DNA of 64,000 bases from Siphonodentalium dalli. Lineage: Eukaryota > Mollusca > Scaphopoda > Gadilida > Siphonodentaliidae. A model generated the notes under the pieces. The model ran no database searches, was not told the DNA's origin, and was given only the letters and a program-made list of their open reading frames with translations. Positions 13,391 through 25,634 of this stretch are shown piece after piece. Each line of letters begins with the position of its first letter. The first letter of the stretch is position 1. Location of the stretch: the NCBI GenBank assembly GCA_032622095.1, contig CP136068.1, forward strand, positions 50,650,443-50,714,442, given 5' to 3'. The position numbers and the translations under genes are program-made.

Positions 13391-14304
13391 TAGTCCAAGT
13401 CTTCTCGTACTAAAACTAGCTAAGATTTTGGGATGGAGATGCTAGTGTTTAGTCCGAGTTCCAGGCCCATGCATTTCTATGACACGAGTTACGCCCAGGA
13501 TCTGTGGCGGGAATCTGTGGTGTATTTTACTCGATTTACCTAACAAAGCAATACATGATGATATGGAGGACAATTAAAGATATATATATAATAATCTAAC
13601 TTTAATGTTAAATTACACATAGAATATTCCGGTTGATTGCCACAAACATCGTTGTTTTTTCTGTTTGTTTACTTAACTGAAAGCCGAACTCAGGTTCCGA
13701 AGAACTTCGGCATTGCCCGGTGTTTGTTTTGGCCGAGACGAATTTCGATACAAACAAAATGGCGGCCCCCATGGTATTCTAATGGTCATTGTATTTACAC
13801 TGTTTTAAACTGTGAGATGGTTATAATTCCAGTAATTTATTTAATGTATTACATTTATATCTTCAATATGTATTTAATTTATGTATTTATTTATTTATTG
13901 TCACGTATAATTACGATTACAATGGAGAATTCATCGTGCGTGGTTGATTGAAAATCTACGGAATATTTTCACCGGAAAATGCCGAACGCAGTTCGCAAGG
14001 TCAACTGAGTTCGCATACTTAAAAAAATATGTAAACACTGCGGCAAAAGTTTCTTTTCACATTAAATTACCGCTTTCAATTCACAACCGATGTGGGTTTC
14101 AGATCAAATAGCATGTCTTCTGCGGAAACTATCCGTTTATTGTAGCAATTGTGATATTTTATTTCATATAATTGTGGTTTTATTTGAGCGGGTCACTAAC
14201 GCTTAAGTCGTGTCATAGAAATGCATGGGCCTGGAACTCGGACTAAACACTAGCATCTCCATCCCAAAATCTTAGCTAGTTTTAGTACGAGAAGACTTGG
14301 ACTA
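13391..14304. mobile_element. Non-autonomous Mutator-like element with perfect 97-bp TIRs
   Basis: The 97 bases at 13391-13487 are, as read, the exact reverse complement of 14208-14304 (outer ends TAGTCC and GGACTA). CATGTGAAA lies directly outside both ends (13382-13390 and 14305-14313), a 9-bp direct repeat. Long terminal inverted repeats with a 9-bp target duplication are the hallmark of the Mutator/MULE superfamily. The 720-bp interior has a 104-residue open frame (13637-13951) that matches no transposase I recognise. Identical arms suggest recent insertion or arm conversion. Confidence 0.75.
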
Positions 14305-14313
14305 CATGTGAAA

Positions 14314-14688
14314 CTGCAGACATTGTACTTCTCATGTCGATAGCTTTGATAAAGATGCATTTCATATTCCGACACCATGTGGTTTTCTAGCTTTCTATGA
14401 CGAGTGCAAAAATTGAAAGTCAAACTTGTCAGTGTGTAAACGTTGTATCGGGTGGATAAATTTCCCGGGCATTTGCTCTCTTCTGGGAAATTTGTAGACA
14501 CGGTTCCGGTTAGCTTGAACGTCGTTGTCAATAGTTTTGTTTCAATAACTTGACACGATGCTAACACTTGATATACTAAATAAATTCCCCACTGTCAATG
14601 AGTAGTTAGTATGCTAAGTATGTTTTAAGTGCTGATGGTTAGTGGACAACATGAAAAGAATCTTCAGTTTATCAAATACTAGCAGGTT
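14314..14688. other. Spacer before the Helitron array
   Basis: AT-rich unique-looking sequence; ends with ...CAAATA, the host A that precedes the array. No gene seen. Confidence 0.4.
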
Positions 14689-15879
14689 AGCCCGCCACTG
14701 GCGGCATTCGTCCCATGGCTTTGTTCGAAAAAGCAATTGCAACAGGTTCCGAGACACTTGTGCTGCATTTGCAGCAAATTTCGGCAATAGTCAGAAACAT
14801 GACAATTTTAATTTAATTTTTTTTTTTCAATGAGTTAATTATTTCAATGAGTTAATTGTGCCTTTTTAATTTTTAAATTGAATTTTTTGTTTTTCAATTT
14901 TATCCGATTTTTTTTTTTTTCAATGAACCCGTCCATGACACTTCCCGTATTTAGCAAGTTTGAGCTCAATCGGTTCGAGTCTATAAAGGACACACATATA
15001 TATATGACGCTTCCCGTAGGTAGCAAGTTTGAGCTCAATCGGCATTCCCTGGAATTTCCCAGTCAATATTTAGCAAGTTTGAGCTCAATCGGTTCGAGTC
15101 TATAAAGGACACACTCATATATATGACACTTCCCGTAGGTAGCAAGTTTGAGCTCAATCGGCATTCCCTGGAATTTCCCAGTCACCAACGCGGCGTAATT
15201 TTGGTACATATATAGAGACCTGTGTAGTAAAGATGTATTATAAGCCGACATTGCCGTGAGGATGCCCGTTCCTACACGCGTTTTCGATTCTATGAAGTAC
15301 CCACATATATACACACATGCTATATTCGTGATTATCTGGGATGATTTCGGTATATACCGTAAAAACAAAGCGCGCCATCCGTGCTCGCAGGGAATAAATT
15401 TCGAGCGATAACGTTTGCGTAAATACGAAATTGTGAGTGTTGGTTTGTAACCGGGATTTCTGAGAAGCATTATGCCTATAACTACCCCCCCCCCCCCTAA
15501 GCCCTGACCTAAGTGTCATACATACTATAACAATGATGTTGTAAGAGCTCCAGTAAATCTCCCCGCATAGGCAAGCACTCAATGTTCCCGTATATAACTC
15601 TGCAGATGCTAATAACGTTGAATGGGAAACAGACGCTCTTTATAGAGATGCGTCAAAAACAAACGCTCATTAAATAATCACTTGATTAACCCACGCCGTG
15701 CCTTTGCGGTGATTTTGAGAGTGGAGAACGCGTGCTCTGAGCTTCTCCAAAACGCCGCGACGACGATTCCCGTGGATTTTTACATTTAGATGGGAAGTTT
15801 GAACTCAATCGAGCGAACCGTTTTCGATTCTATGAAGTACATATATATATATATATACGAAGTCTCAAAATATATAGTA
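14689..15879 (-). repeat. Helitron-like unit 1 (array 3' terminus)
   Basis: Its CTAG (14689-14692 on the plus strand) is the outer 3' end of the array, next to host T on the minus strand. It contains a tandem pair of blocks (about 14945-15061 and 15065-15183) with AAGTTTGAGCTCAATCGG, and a 12-nt poly-C tract at 15485-15496. It lacks the 122-bp repeats. Its junction with unit 2 lacks the TCTA start. Confidence 0.75.
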
Positions 15880-17552
15880 CTAGCAGGTTAGCCCGCCACT
15901 GGCGTGCTTGGTCAGAAACATGACATTTTTAAAATACATTTTTTAACGATTGATTCGTTAATTGAACTGAATGGTCAGAATACAGAATTGAAAACGTGAG
16001 GAGACAATCAATGAGTTAATTCTGCCTTTATATCAAGTGAAATTATGGTCTCACCATGGACCAATAACAATTCAAGTACAAAAGTTAATTAAATTGTAAA
16101 TTGTTTTCGTCCCATGGCTTTGTTTCAGAAACATGACATTTTTGTAATTATTTTGTTTTTATTTATTTTTGTTTTTTATTTTTTAATATGAATTTAATGT
16201 TTTTAAAATTTAATTTTTTGTTTCTGGCGGAAAAATTTACCCGTAGAAATCCCCCCTTCGTAGGAACGACAGACAACGCATTCTTTGTTTCGTGAAATCT
16301 CTCTACGATAACATTGCATTGAATTTAAAACAAACGCTTCCCGTCGGGAAATCTGTCTGCATAATATTTCGAGTCTGCCGTACCCGTCGTAATGTCGTGA
16401 AATCTCGACTGCATAATATATAACATTGCATTGAATCTGTTGTTGGCATTCAGGGCTTCGGGCCGTTGTTGTTGGCATCACGGCTCCCCGAAAACTCTCA
16501 CATTGCCGAAAACGTGTATTTAGTAATATCGTTGTTGTTGATATTTACGGCTTGGGGGCTATTTTCTCGCCAACAATGTCGTTGGCGTTCACGGTTTGGG
16601 GCAGTGTGTATAGCTGCGTGAGTTAGCAGGAATCGAGGGGTGTAAGTTTAGAGCTTGTTTATATGAATGTTTCGGAAATAGACTAAGATTTTCAGCCGTA
16701 ACAAAAAATGTATACATCAGAAAATGTAAATTCCATCGGCTTTCATGTGTAGTAAAGATGTCTTATAAGCCGACATTGCCGTGGGGATGCCCGTTCCTAC
16801 ACGCGTTTTCGATTCTATGAAGTACCCACATATATACACACATACACACATATATCCGATCGGTCGAGGTGTTGGTATCTGATGCAAAAGACGAAATTGT
16901 GAGTGTTGGTCAATAGTCCCCGCCGTGAACCTCATCGTCGCAAAGAGCGGACAGTCAATTAACCCCGTTGTGAACCTCAATCACCAACACGACGTAAACA
17001 TGTGTTACGTTCTAAAAATAGGAAAGCACTTAAGTTTGAGCTCAATCGGCATTCCCTGGAATTTCCCGTAGATTGGCAGATTAATATAATTCCAGTAGCT
17101 TCATAACGGTATATCTGGGGAGAAATCTGATGCTATATTCGTGATTATCTCGGATGATTTCGGTATATAACTATATACTGTAAAAACAAAGCGAGCCATC
17201 CGTGCTCGCAGGGTTGGTCAGAAACAAATGTTTTTTAAATTTAATGTGTGTTCCGTATATCTCTCTGCAGATGCAAATAACGTTGAATGGCAAACAGACG
17301 CTCTTTATAGCGATGCGTAAAAAACAAACGCTCATTAAATAATCACTTGATTAACCCCCGCCGTGCCTTTGCGGTGATTTGGGAGTGGATAAAGGGTGCT
17401 CAGGGCTTCTCGTAAACCCGACTACGGCGGTGTCGGTGGGATTTTACACTTACATACGAAATTTGATCTCAATCTGTACACGCGTTTTGGATTCTATGAA
17501 GTACACACACACATATATATATACGAAGTCTCAAAATATATAGTATAGAAGA
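15880..17552 (-). repeat. Helitron-like unit 2 (longest unit without a LINE)
   Basis: Begins CTAGCAGG on the plus strand and ends GAAGA before the next CTAG. It holds about 1 kb not shared with most units (15920-16700) in addition to the common CA-tract end block. No gene recognised. Confidence 0.7.
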
Positions 17553-18244
17553 CTAGCAGGTTAGCCCGCCACCGGCGGCTTGTCCGAAACATGACAATTT
17601 TATATAATTGTTTTTAATTTTTAGCTCCACGCGTTTCAATAAGAAAAATTTGTACCCGGTAGCTCCACCAGTTTCCGAGATCTGGTCTGCGCATGAAAAT
17701 TTGTACCCGGCGCAAGATACATTCACATGCCAAATTTCAAGTCGATAGCTCCACCCGTTTCCGAGATCTCGTCTGCGCATGCGCTGCACGGGCGTCGCAC
17801 GGGCTCGGCGACCCGATAAAATTTGTACCCGGCGCAAGATACATTCACATAGCAAATTTCAAGTCGATAGCTCCACCCGTTTCCGAGATCTCGTCTGCGC
17901 ATGCGCTGCACGGGCGTCGCACGGGCTCGCCAATACGACAACGACCACCGCCTGGTCAAACTACACACACGTACCAAGTTTTGTCCCGATCGGTCGAGAA
18001 TCGTAGATTTGTATGAAGTACAACACACACACAAACATAAATATATAAGAGAGATATGTAAATTAGATAGATTGTATCAAAATATATAGGAGAGATATGT
18101 AAATGATCTACACACCATTACTGGTGTTTGTCAAAGTTTAGTGGGGTATATCAATACTCATTCAAGATCATATCATTGAGGTCCGGAGGGTGTGGGCTAT
18201 CTCTCGAATACAAGGAGTTCTCAAAATATATAGAAGAGAAGAGA
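17553..18244 (-). repeat. Helitron-like unit 3 (short, alternative 5' end)
   Basis: Contains 122-bp repeats, then an ACAAACATAAATATATAAGAG end and a 145-bp segment (about 18098-18243) found elsewhere only at the end of unit 6. The junction reads ...AGAGA|CTAG, so the next unit's CTAG still abuts TC on the minus strand. Confidence 0.72.
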
Positions 18245-19561
18245 CTAGCAGGTTAGCCCGCCACCGGCGGCTTGTCCGAAACATGAGATTTTTAAAATAT
18301 TTTTGTTTAATTTTTAGCCCCACGCGTTTCAATAAGAAAAATTTGTACCCGGTAGCTCCACCCGTTTCCGAGATCTGGTCTGCGCATGCGCGAAGCTGGC
18401 GTCGCACGGACTCGGCGACCCGATAAAATGTGTACCCGGCGCAAGATACATTCACATAGCAAATTTCAAGTCGATAGCTCCACCCGTTTCCGAGATCTCG
18501 TCTGCGCATGCGCTGCACGGGCGTCGCACGGGCTCGGCGACCCGATAAAATTTGTACCCGGCGCAAGATACATTCACATACCAAATTTCAAGTCGATAGC
18601 TCCACCCGTTTCCGATATCTCGTCTGCGCATGCGTCGCACGGGCTCGCCAATACGACAGCGACGACCACCTGGTCAAACTACACTCACGTACCAAGTTTC
18701 GTCCCGATCGGTCGAGGTGTTGGTATCTGATGCAAAAGACGAAATTGTGAGTGTTGGTCAATAGTCCCCGCCGTGAACCTCATCGTCGCAAAGAGCGGAC
18801 AGTCAATTAACCCCGTTGTGAACCTCAATCACCAACGCGACGTAAACATGTGTTGCGTTCTAAAAATAGGAAAGCATTTTCTCTCTGCATAATTCTGCAG
18901 ATGCTAATAACGTTGCTCCCCGTAGGTAGCAATATCGTTGTTGTTGATATTTACGGCTTGGGGGCTATTTTCTTATTTAGCAAGTTTGAGCTCAATCGGT
19001 TCGAGTCTATAAAGGACACACTCATATATATGACACTTCCCGTGGGTAGCAAGTTTGAGCTCAATCGGCATTCCCTGGAATTTCCCGTAGATTGGCAGAT
19101 TCCAGTAGCTTTTTATAACGGTATATCTGGGGAGAAATCTGATGCTATATTCGTGATTATCTGGGATGATTTCGGTATATAACTATATACTGTAAAAACA
19201 AAGCGCGCCATCCGTGCTCGCAGGGTTGGTCAGAAACAAATGTTTTTTAAATTTAATGTATGTTCCGTATATCTCTCTGCAGATGCAAATAGCGTTGAAT
19301 GGCAAACAGACGCTCTTTATAGAGATGCGTCAAAAACAAACGCTCATTAAATAATCACTTGATTAACCCACGCCGTGCCTTTGCGGTGATTTGAGATTGG
19401 AGAACGGGTGCTCTGAGCTTTTCTAAACTGCGACCACGGTCGTGTCGGTGGTATTTGACACTTACATAGGAAGTTTGAGCTAAATCTTTACACGCGTTTT
19501 GGATTCTATGAAGTACACACACACACACACATATACGAAGTCTCAAAATATATAGTATAGA
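18245..19561 (-). repeat. Helitron-like unit 4 (full-length type, 1317 bp)
   Basis: Full-length type shared with units 5, 7, 11 and 12: hairpin end, 122-bp repeats, a common block with a 110-residue open frame (18850-19182), then the CA tract and TCTATACTATATA leader. That frame is the same in all five units, but so is the nucleotide sequence, so conservation does not imply coding. Confidence 0.8.
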
Positions 19562-20880
19562 CTAGCAGGTTAGCCCGCCACCGGCGGCTTGTCCGAAACA
19601 TGAGATTTTTAAAATATTTTTGTTTAATTTTTAGCCCCACGCGTTTCAATAAGAAAAATTTGTACCCGGTAGCTCCACCCGTTTCCGAGATCTGGTCTGC
19701 GCATGCGCGAAGCTGGCGTCGCACGGACTCGGCGACCCGATAAAATGTGTACCCGGCGCAAGATACATTCACATAGCAAATTTCAAGTCGATAGCTCCAC
19801 CCGTTTCCGAGATCTCGTCTGCGCATGCGCTGCACGGGCGTCGCACGGGCTCGGCGACCCGATAAAATTTGTACCCGGCGCAAGATACATTCACATACCA
19901 AATTTCAAGTCGATAGCTCCACCCGTTTCCGATATCTCGTCTGCGCATGCGTCGCACGGGCTCGCCAATACGACAGCGACGACCACCTGGTCAAACTACA
20001 CTCACGTACCAAGTTTCGTCCCGATCGGTCGAGGTGTTGGTATCTGATGCAAAAGACGAAATTGTGAGTGTTGGTCAATAGTCCCCGCCGTGAACCTCAT
20101 CGTCGCAAAGAGCGGACAGTCAATTAACCCCGTTGTGAACCTCAATCACCAACGCGACGTAAACATGTGTTGCGTTCTAAAAATAGGAAAGCATTTTCTC
20201 TCTGCATAATTCTGCAGATGCTAATAACGTTGCTCCCCGTAGGTAGCAATATCGTTGTTGTTGATATTTACGGCTTGGGGGCTATTTTCTTATTTAGCAA
20301 GTTTGAGCTCAATCGGTTCGAGTCTATAAAGGACACACTCATATATATGACACTTCCCGTGGGTAGCAAGTTTGAGCTCAATCGGCATTCCCTGGAATTT
20401 CCCGTAGATTGGCAGATTCCAGTAGCTTTTTATAACGGTATATCTGGGGAGAAATCTGATGCTATATTCGTGATTATCTGGGATGATTTCGGTATATAAC
20501 TATATACTGTAAAAACAAAGCGCGCCATCCGTGCTCGCAGGGTTGGTCAGAAACAAATGTTTTTTTAATTTAATGTATGTTCCGTATATCTCTCTGCAGA
20601 TGCAAATAGCGTTGAATGGCAAACAGACGCTCTTTATAGAGATGCGTCAAAAACAAACGCTCATTAAATAATCACTTGATTAACCCACGCCGTGCCTTTG
20701 CGGTGATTTGAGATTGGAGAACGGGTGCTCTGAGCTTTTCTAAACTGCGACCACGGTCGTGTCGGTGGGATTTGACACTTACATAGGAAGTTTGAGCTAA
20801 ATCTTTACACGCGTTTTGGATTCTATGAAGTACACACACACACACATATACGAAGTCTCAAAATATATAGTATAGATAGA
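19562..20880 (-). repeat. Helitron-like unit 5 (full-length type, 1319 bp)
   Basis: Nearly identical to unit 4 along its length. Differences are mainly in the CA tract and the T-rich stretch near 20563. Confidence 0.8.
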
Positions 20881-21730
20881 CCAGCAGGTTAGCCCGCCAC
20901 CGGCGGCTTGTCCGAAACATGACATTTTTTTATATATATATTTTTAATTTTTAGCTCCACGCGTTTCAATAAGAAAAATTTGTACCCGGTAGCTCCACCC
21001 GTTTCCGAAATCTGGTCTGCGCATGCGCGAAGCTGGCGTCGCACGGGCTCGGCGACCCGATAAAATGTGTACCCGGCGCAAGATACATTCACATACCAAA
21101 TTTCAAGTCGATAGCTCCACCCGTTTCCGAGATCTCGTCTGCGCATGCGCTGCACGGGCGTCGCACGGGCTCGGCGACCCGATAAAATTTGTACCCGGCG
21201 CAAGATACATTCACATAGCAAATTTCAAGTCGATAGCTCCACCCGTTTCCGAGATCTCGTCTGCGCATGCGCTGCACGGGCGTCGCACGGGCTCGGCGAC
21301 CCGATAAAATTTGTACCCGGCGCAAGATACATTCACATAGCAAATTTCAAGTCGATAGCTCCACCCGTTTCCGAGATCTCGTCTGCGCATGCGCTGCACG
21401 GGCGTCGCACGGGCTCGCCAATACGACAACGACCACCGTCTGGTCAAACTACACACACGTACCAAGTTTTGTCCCGATCGGTCGAGAATCGTAGATTTGT
21501 ATGAAGTACAACACACACAAACATAAATATATAAGAGAGATATGTAAATTAGATAGATTGTATCAAAATATATAGGAGAGATATGTAAATGATCTACACA
21601 CCATTACTGGTGTTTGTCAAAGTTTAGTGGGGTATATCAATACTCATTCAAGATCATATCATTGAGGTCCGGAGGGTGTGGGCTATCTCTCGAATACAAG
21701 GAGTTCTCAAAATATATAGAAGAGAAGAGA
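20881..21730 (-). repeat. Helitron-like unit 6 (four 122-bp repeats, mutated CTAG)
   Basis: The plus strand starts CCAGCAGG instead of CTAGCAGG, so its terminal CTAG has become CTGG on the minus strand. It holds four 122-bp repeats (from about 21000) and ends with the same 214-bp tail as unit 3. Confidence 0.75.
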
Positions 21731-23043
21731 CTAGCAGGTTAGCCCGCCACCGGCGGCTTGTCCGAAACATGAGATTTTTAAAATATTTTTGTTTAATTTT
21801 TAGCCCCACGCGTTTCAATAAGAAAAATTTGTACCCGGTAGCTCCACCCGTTTCCGAGATCTGGTCTGCGCATGCGCGAAGCTGGCGTCGCACGGACTCG
21901 GCGACCCGATAAAATGTGTACCCGGCGCAAGATACATTCACATAGAAAATTTCAAGTCGATAGCTCCACCCGTTTCCGAGATCTCGTCTGCGCATGCGCT
22001 GCACGGGCGCCGCACGGGCTCGGCGACCCGATAAAATTTGTACCCGGCGCAAGATACATTCACATACCAAATTTCAAGTCGATAGCTCCACCCGTTTCCG
22101 ATATCTCGTCTGCGCATGCGTCGCACGGGCTCGCCAATACGACAGCGACGACCACCTGGTCAAACTACACTCACGTACCAAGTTTCGTCCCGATCGGTCG
22201 AGGTGTTGGTATCTGATGCAAAAGACGAAATTGTGAGTGTTGGTCAATAGTCCCCGCCGTGAACCTCATCGTCGCAAAGAGCGGACAGTCAATTAACCCC
22301 GTTGTGAACCTCAATCACCAACGCGACGTAAACATGTGTTGCGTTCTAAAAATAGGAAAGCATTTTCTCTCTGCATAATTCTGCAGATGCTAATAACGTT
22401 GCTCCCCGTAGGTAGCAATATCGTTGTTGTTGATATTTACGGCTTGGGGGCTATTTTCTTATTTAGCAAGTTTGAGCTCAATCGGTTCGAGTCTATAAAG
22501 GACACACTCATATATATGACACTTCCCGTGGGTAGCAAGTTTGAGCTCAATCGGCATTCCCTGGAATTTCCCGTAGATTGGCAGATTCCAGTAGCTTTTT
22601 ATAACGGTATATCTGGGGAGAAATCTGATGCTATATTCGTGATTATCTGGGATGATTTCGGTATATAACTATATACTGTAAAAACAAAGCGCGCCATCCG
22701 TGCTCGCAGGGTTGGTCAGAAACAAATGTTTTTTAAATTTAATGTATGTTCCGTATATCTCTCTGCAGATGCAAATAGCGTTGAATGGCAAATAGACGCT
22801 CTTTATAGAGATGCGTCAAAAACAAACGCTCATTAAATAATCACTTGATTAACCCACGCCGTGCCTTTGCGGTGATTTGAGATTGGAGAACGGGTGCTCT
22901 GAGCTTTTCTAAACTGCGACCACGGTCGTGTCGGTGGTATTTGACACTTACATAGGAAGTTTGAGCTAAATCTTTACACGCGTTTTGGATTCTATGAAGT
23001 ACACACACACACACACATATACGAAGTCTCAAAATATATAGTA
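21731..23043 (-). repeat. Helitron-like unit 7 (full-length type)
   Basis: Nearly identical to unit 4 at an offset of 3486 bp. Its junction with unit 8 reads TAGTA|CTAG, that is, without the TCTA start. Confidence 0.78.
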
Positions 23044-24179
23044 CTAGCAGGTTAGCCCGCCACCGGCGGCTTGTCCGAAACATTGTTTATATTTTTTTTT
23101 AATTTTTAGCTCCACGCGTTTCAATCAGAAAAAATTGTACCCGGTAGCTCCACCCGTTTCCGAGATCTGGTCTGCGCATGCGCGAAGCTGGCTTCGCACG
23201 GACTCGGCGACCCGATCAAATTTGTACCCGGCCCAAGATACATTCACATAGCAAATTTCAAGTCGATAGCTCCACCCGTTTCCGATATCTCGTCTGCGCA
23301 TGCGCTGCACGGGCGTCGCATGGGCTCGGCGACCCGATAAAATTTGTACCCGGCGCAAGATACATTCACATTGCAATTTTCAAGTCGATAGCTCCACCCG
23401 TTTCCGAGATCTGCCTTTTTAATCGAGATAAATGCATTTCGTACCCGTCCTAATGTACTATTTCGAGCGATAACAATTGTCAGACTCCCATCGTGAACCT
23501 CAACACGAAGTAAACACGTGTTTCGAGCGATAACATTGCATTGAAGTCAGACTCCCATCGTGGACCCCCAAGACGACGTAAACACGTGTTTGTTCCCGTA
23601 TAACTCTGGAGACTCTGACTTCATATATATATATAATGACGTTATTAACCCCGGCCGTGCCGTTTGAGCTGATTTTAATGACTGGGAGTGGAGTACGGGT
23701 GCTCGGAGCTTCTGGAAAACGCGTGGACGACATCGTACGTGTTATTTTACCTCTAGATGGGAAGTTTGAGCTCAATCTGTCCAGCCGTTGTACTATTTCG
23801 AGCGATAACAATTGTCAGACTCCCATCGTGAACCTCAACACGAAGTAAACACGTGTTTCGAGCGATAACATTGCATTGAAGTCAGACTCCCATCGTGGAC
23901 CCCCAAGACGACGTAAACACGTGTTTGTTCCGGTATAACTCTGGAGACTCTGACTTCATATATATATATAATGACGTTATTAACCCCGGCCGTGCCGTTT
24001 GAGCTGATTTTGATGAATGGGAGTGGAGAACGGGTGCTCTGAGCTTTTCTAAACCGCGACCACTTTCGTGTCGGTGGGATTTGACACTTACATAGGAAAT
24101 TTGATCTCAATCTGTACACGCGTTTTGGATTCTATGAAGTACACACATACACACATACGAAGTCTCAAAATATATAGTA
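23044..24179 (-). repeat. Helitron-like unit 8 (variant interior)
   Basis: After two 122-bp repeats it switches at about 23415 to a different interior: two tandem blocks of about 340 bp, each with TTTCGAGCGATAACA and TGACGTTATTAACCCCGGC. The same interior, nearly identical, flanks the LINE in unit 10 (30436-31171). Confidence 0.75.
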
Positions 24180-25337
24180 CTAGCAGGTTAGCCCGCCACC
24201 GGCGGCTTGTCCGAAACATGACATTTTTTTAATATTTGTTTTTAATTTTTAGCTCCACGCGTTTCAATAAGAAAAATTTGTACCCGGTAGCTCCACCCGT
24301 TTCCGAGATCTGGTCTGCGCATGCGCGAAGCTGGCGTCGCACGGACTCGGCGACCCGATAAAATTTGTACCCGGCGCAAGATACATTCACATAGCAAATT
24401 TCAAGTCGATAGCTCCACCCGTTTCCGAGATCTCGTCTGCGCATGCGCTGCACGGGCGTCGCATGGACTCGGCGACCCGATAAAATTTGTACCCGGTGCA
24501 AGATACATTCACATAGCAAATTTCAGGTCGATAGCTCCACCCGTTTCCGAGATCTGCCTTTCTGCATAATATTTCGAGCGATAACATTGCATTGAAATGT
24601 CAGACTCCCATCGTGAAGCTCAACACGAAGTAAACACGTGTTTCGAGCGATAACATTGCATTGAAATGACTCCCATCGTAAACCTCAAGACGACGTAAAA
24701 CACGTGTTGCGTTCTAGGAAATGCACTCAATGCAGATGCTAATAACGTTGACTTCGTATATATATATATAATGACGTTATTAACCCCGGCGGTGCCGTTT
24801 GAGCTGATTTTTATGACTGGGAGTGGAGTACGGGTGCTCGGAGCTTCTGGAAAACGCGTGTACGACATCGTACGTGTTATTTTACCTTTAGATAGGAAGT
24901 TTGAGCTCAATCTGTCCAGCCGTTCCCGTCCTAATGTACTATTTCGAGCGATAACAATTGTCAGACTCCCATCGTGAACCTCAACACGAAGTAAACACGT
25001 GTTTCGAGCGATAACATTGCATTGAAGTCAGACTCCCATCGTGGACCCACAAGACGACGTAAACACGTGTTTGTTCCGGTATAACTTTGGAGACTCTGAC
25101 TTCATATATATATATAATGACGTTATTAACCCCGGCCGTGCCGTTTGAGCTGATTTCGATGACTGGGAGTGGATAAAGGGTGCTCAGAGCTTCTCGAAAA
25201 CACATCTACGGCGGTGTCGGTGGGATTTTACACTTACATACGAAATTTGATCTCAATCTGTACACGCGTTTTGGATTCTATGAAGTACACACATACACAC
25301 ATACGAAGTCTCAAAATATATAGTATAGATAGATAGA
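24180..25337 (-). repeat. Helitron-like unit 9 (variant interior)
   Basis: Related to unit 8: 122-bp repeats followed by the TTTCGAGCGATAACA / TGACGTTATTAACCCCGGC blocks, with internal differences. It ends with a (GATA)n-type leader before unit 10. Confidence 0.75.
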
Positions 25338-25634
25338 CTAGCAGGTTAGCCCGCCACCGGCGTCTTGTCCGAAACATGAGATTTTTAAAATATTTTTGTT
25401 TAATTTTTAGCCCCACGCGTTTCAATAAGAAAAATTTGTACCCGGTAGCTCCACCCGTTTCCGAGATCTCGTCTGCGCATGCGCGAAGCTGGCGTCGCAC
25501 GGACTCGGCGACCCGATAAAATGTGTACCCGGCGCAAGATACATTCACATAGCAAATTTCAAGTCGATAGCTCCACCCGTTTCCGAGATCTCGTCTGCGT
25601 ATGCAATAAACTGGGAGCAGTGGTACAGTCTTGC

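Noticed and set aside
14970-14995. GGTTCGAGTC in the array resembles a tRNA/SINE B box
   Set aside because: No A box at proper spacing, no tRNA-like fold, and no poly-A or oligo-T end. Helitron ends explain the units better.
18850-19182. 110-residue open frame repeated identically in five units
   Set aside because: Whole units are near-identical, so there is no sign of protein-level selection; it has no recognisable domain and is broken in units 13 and 14.
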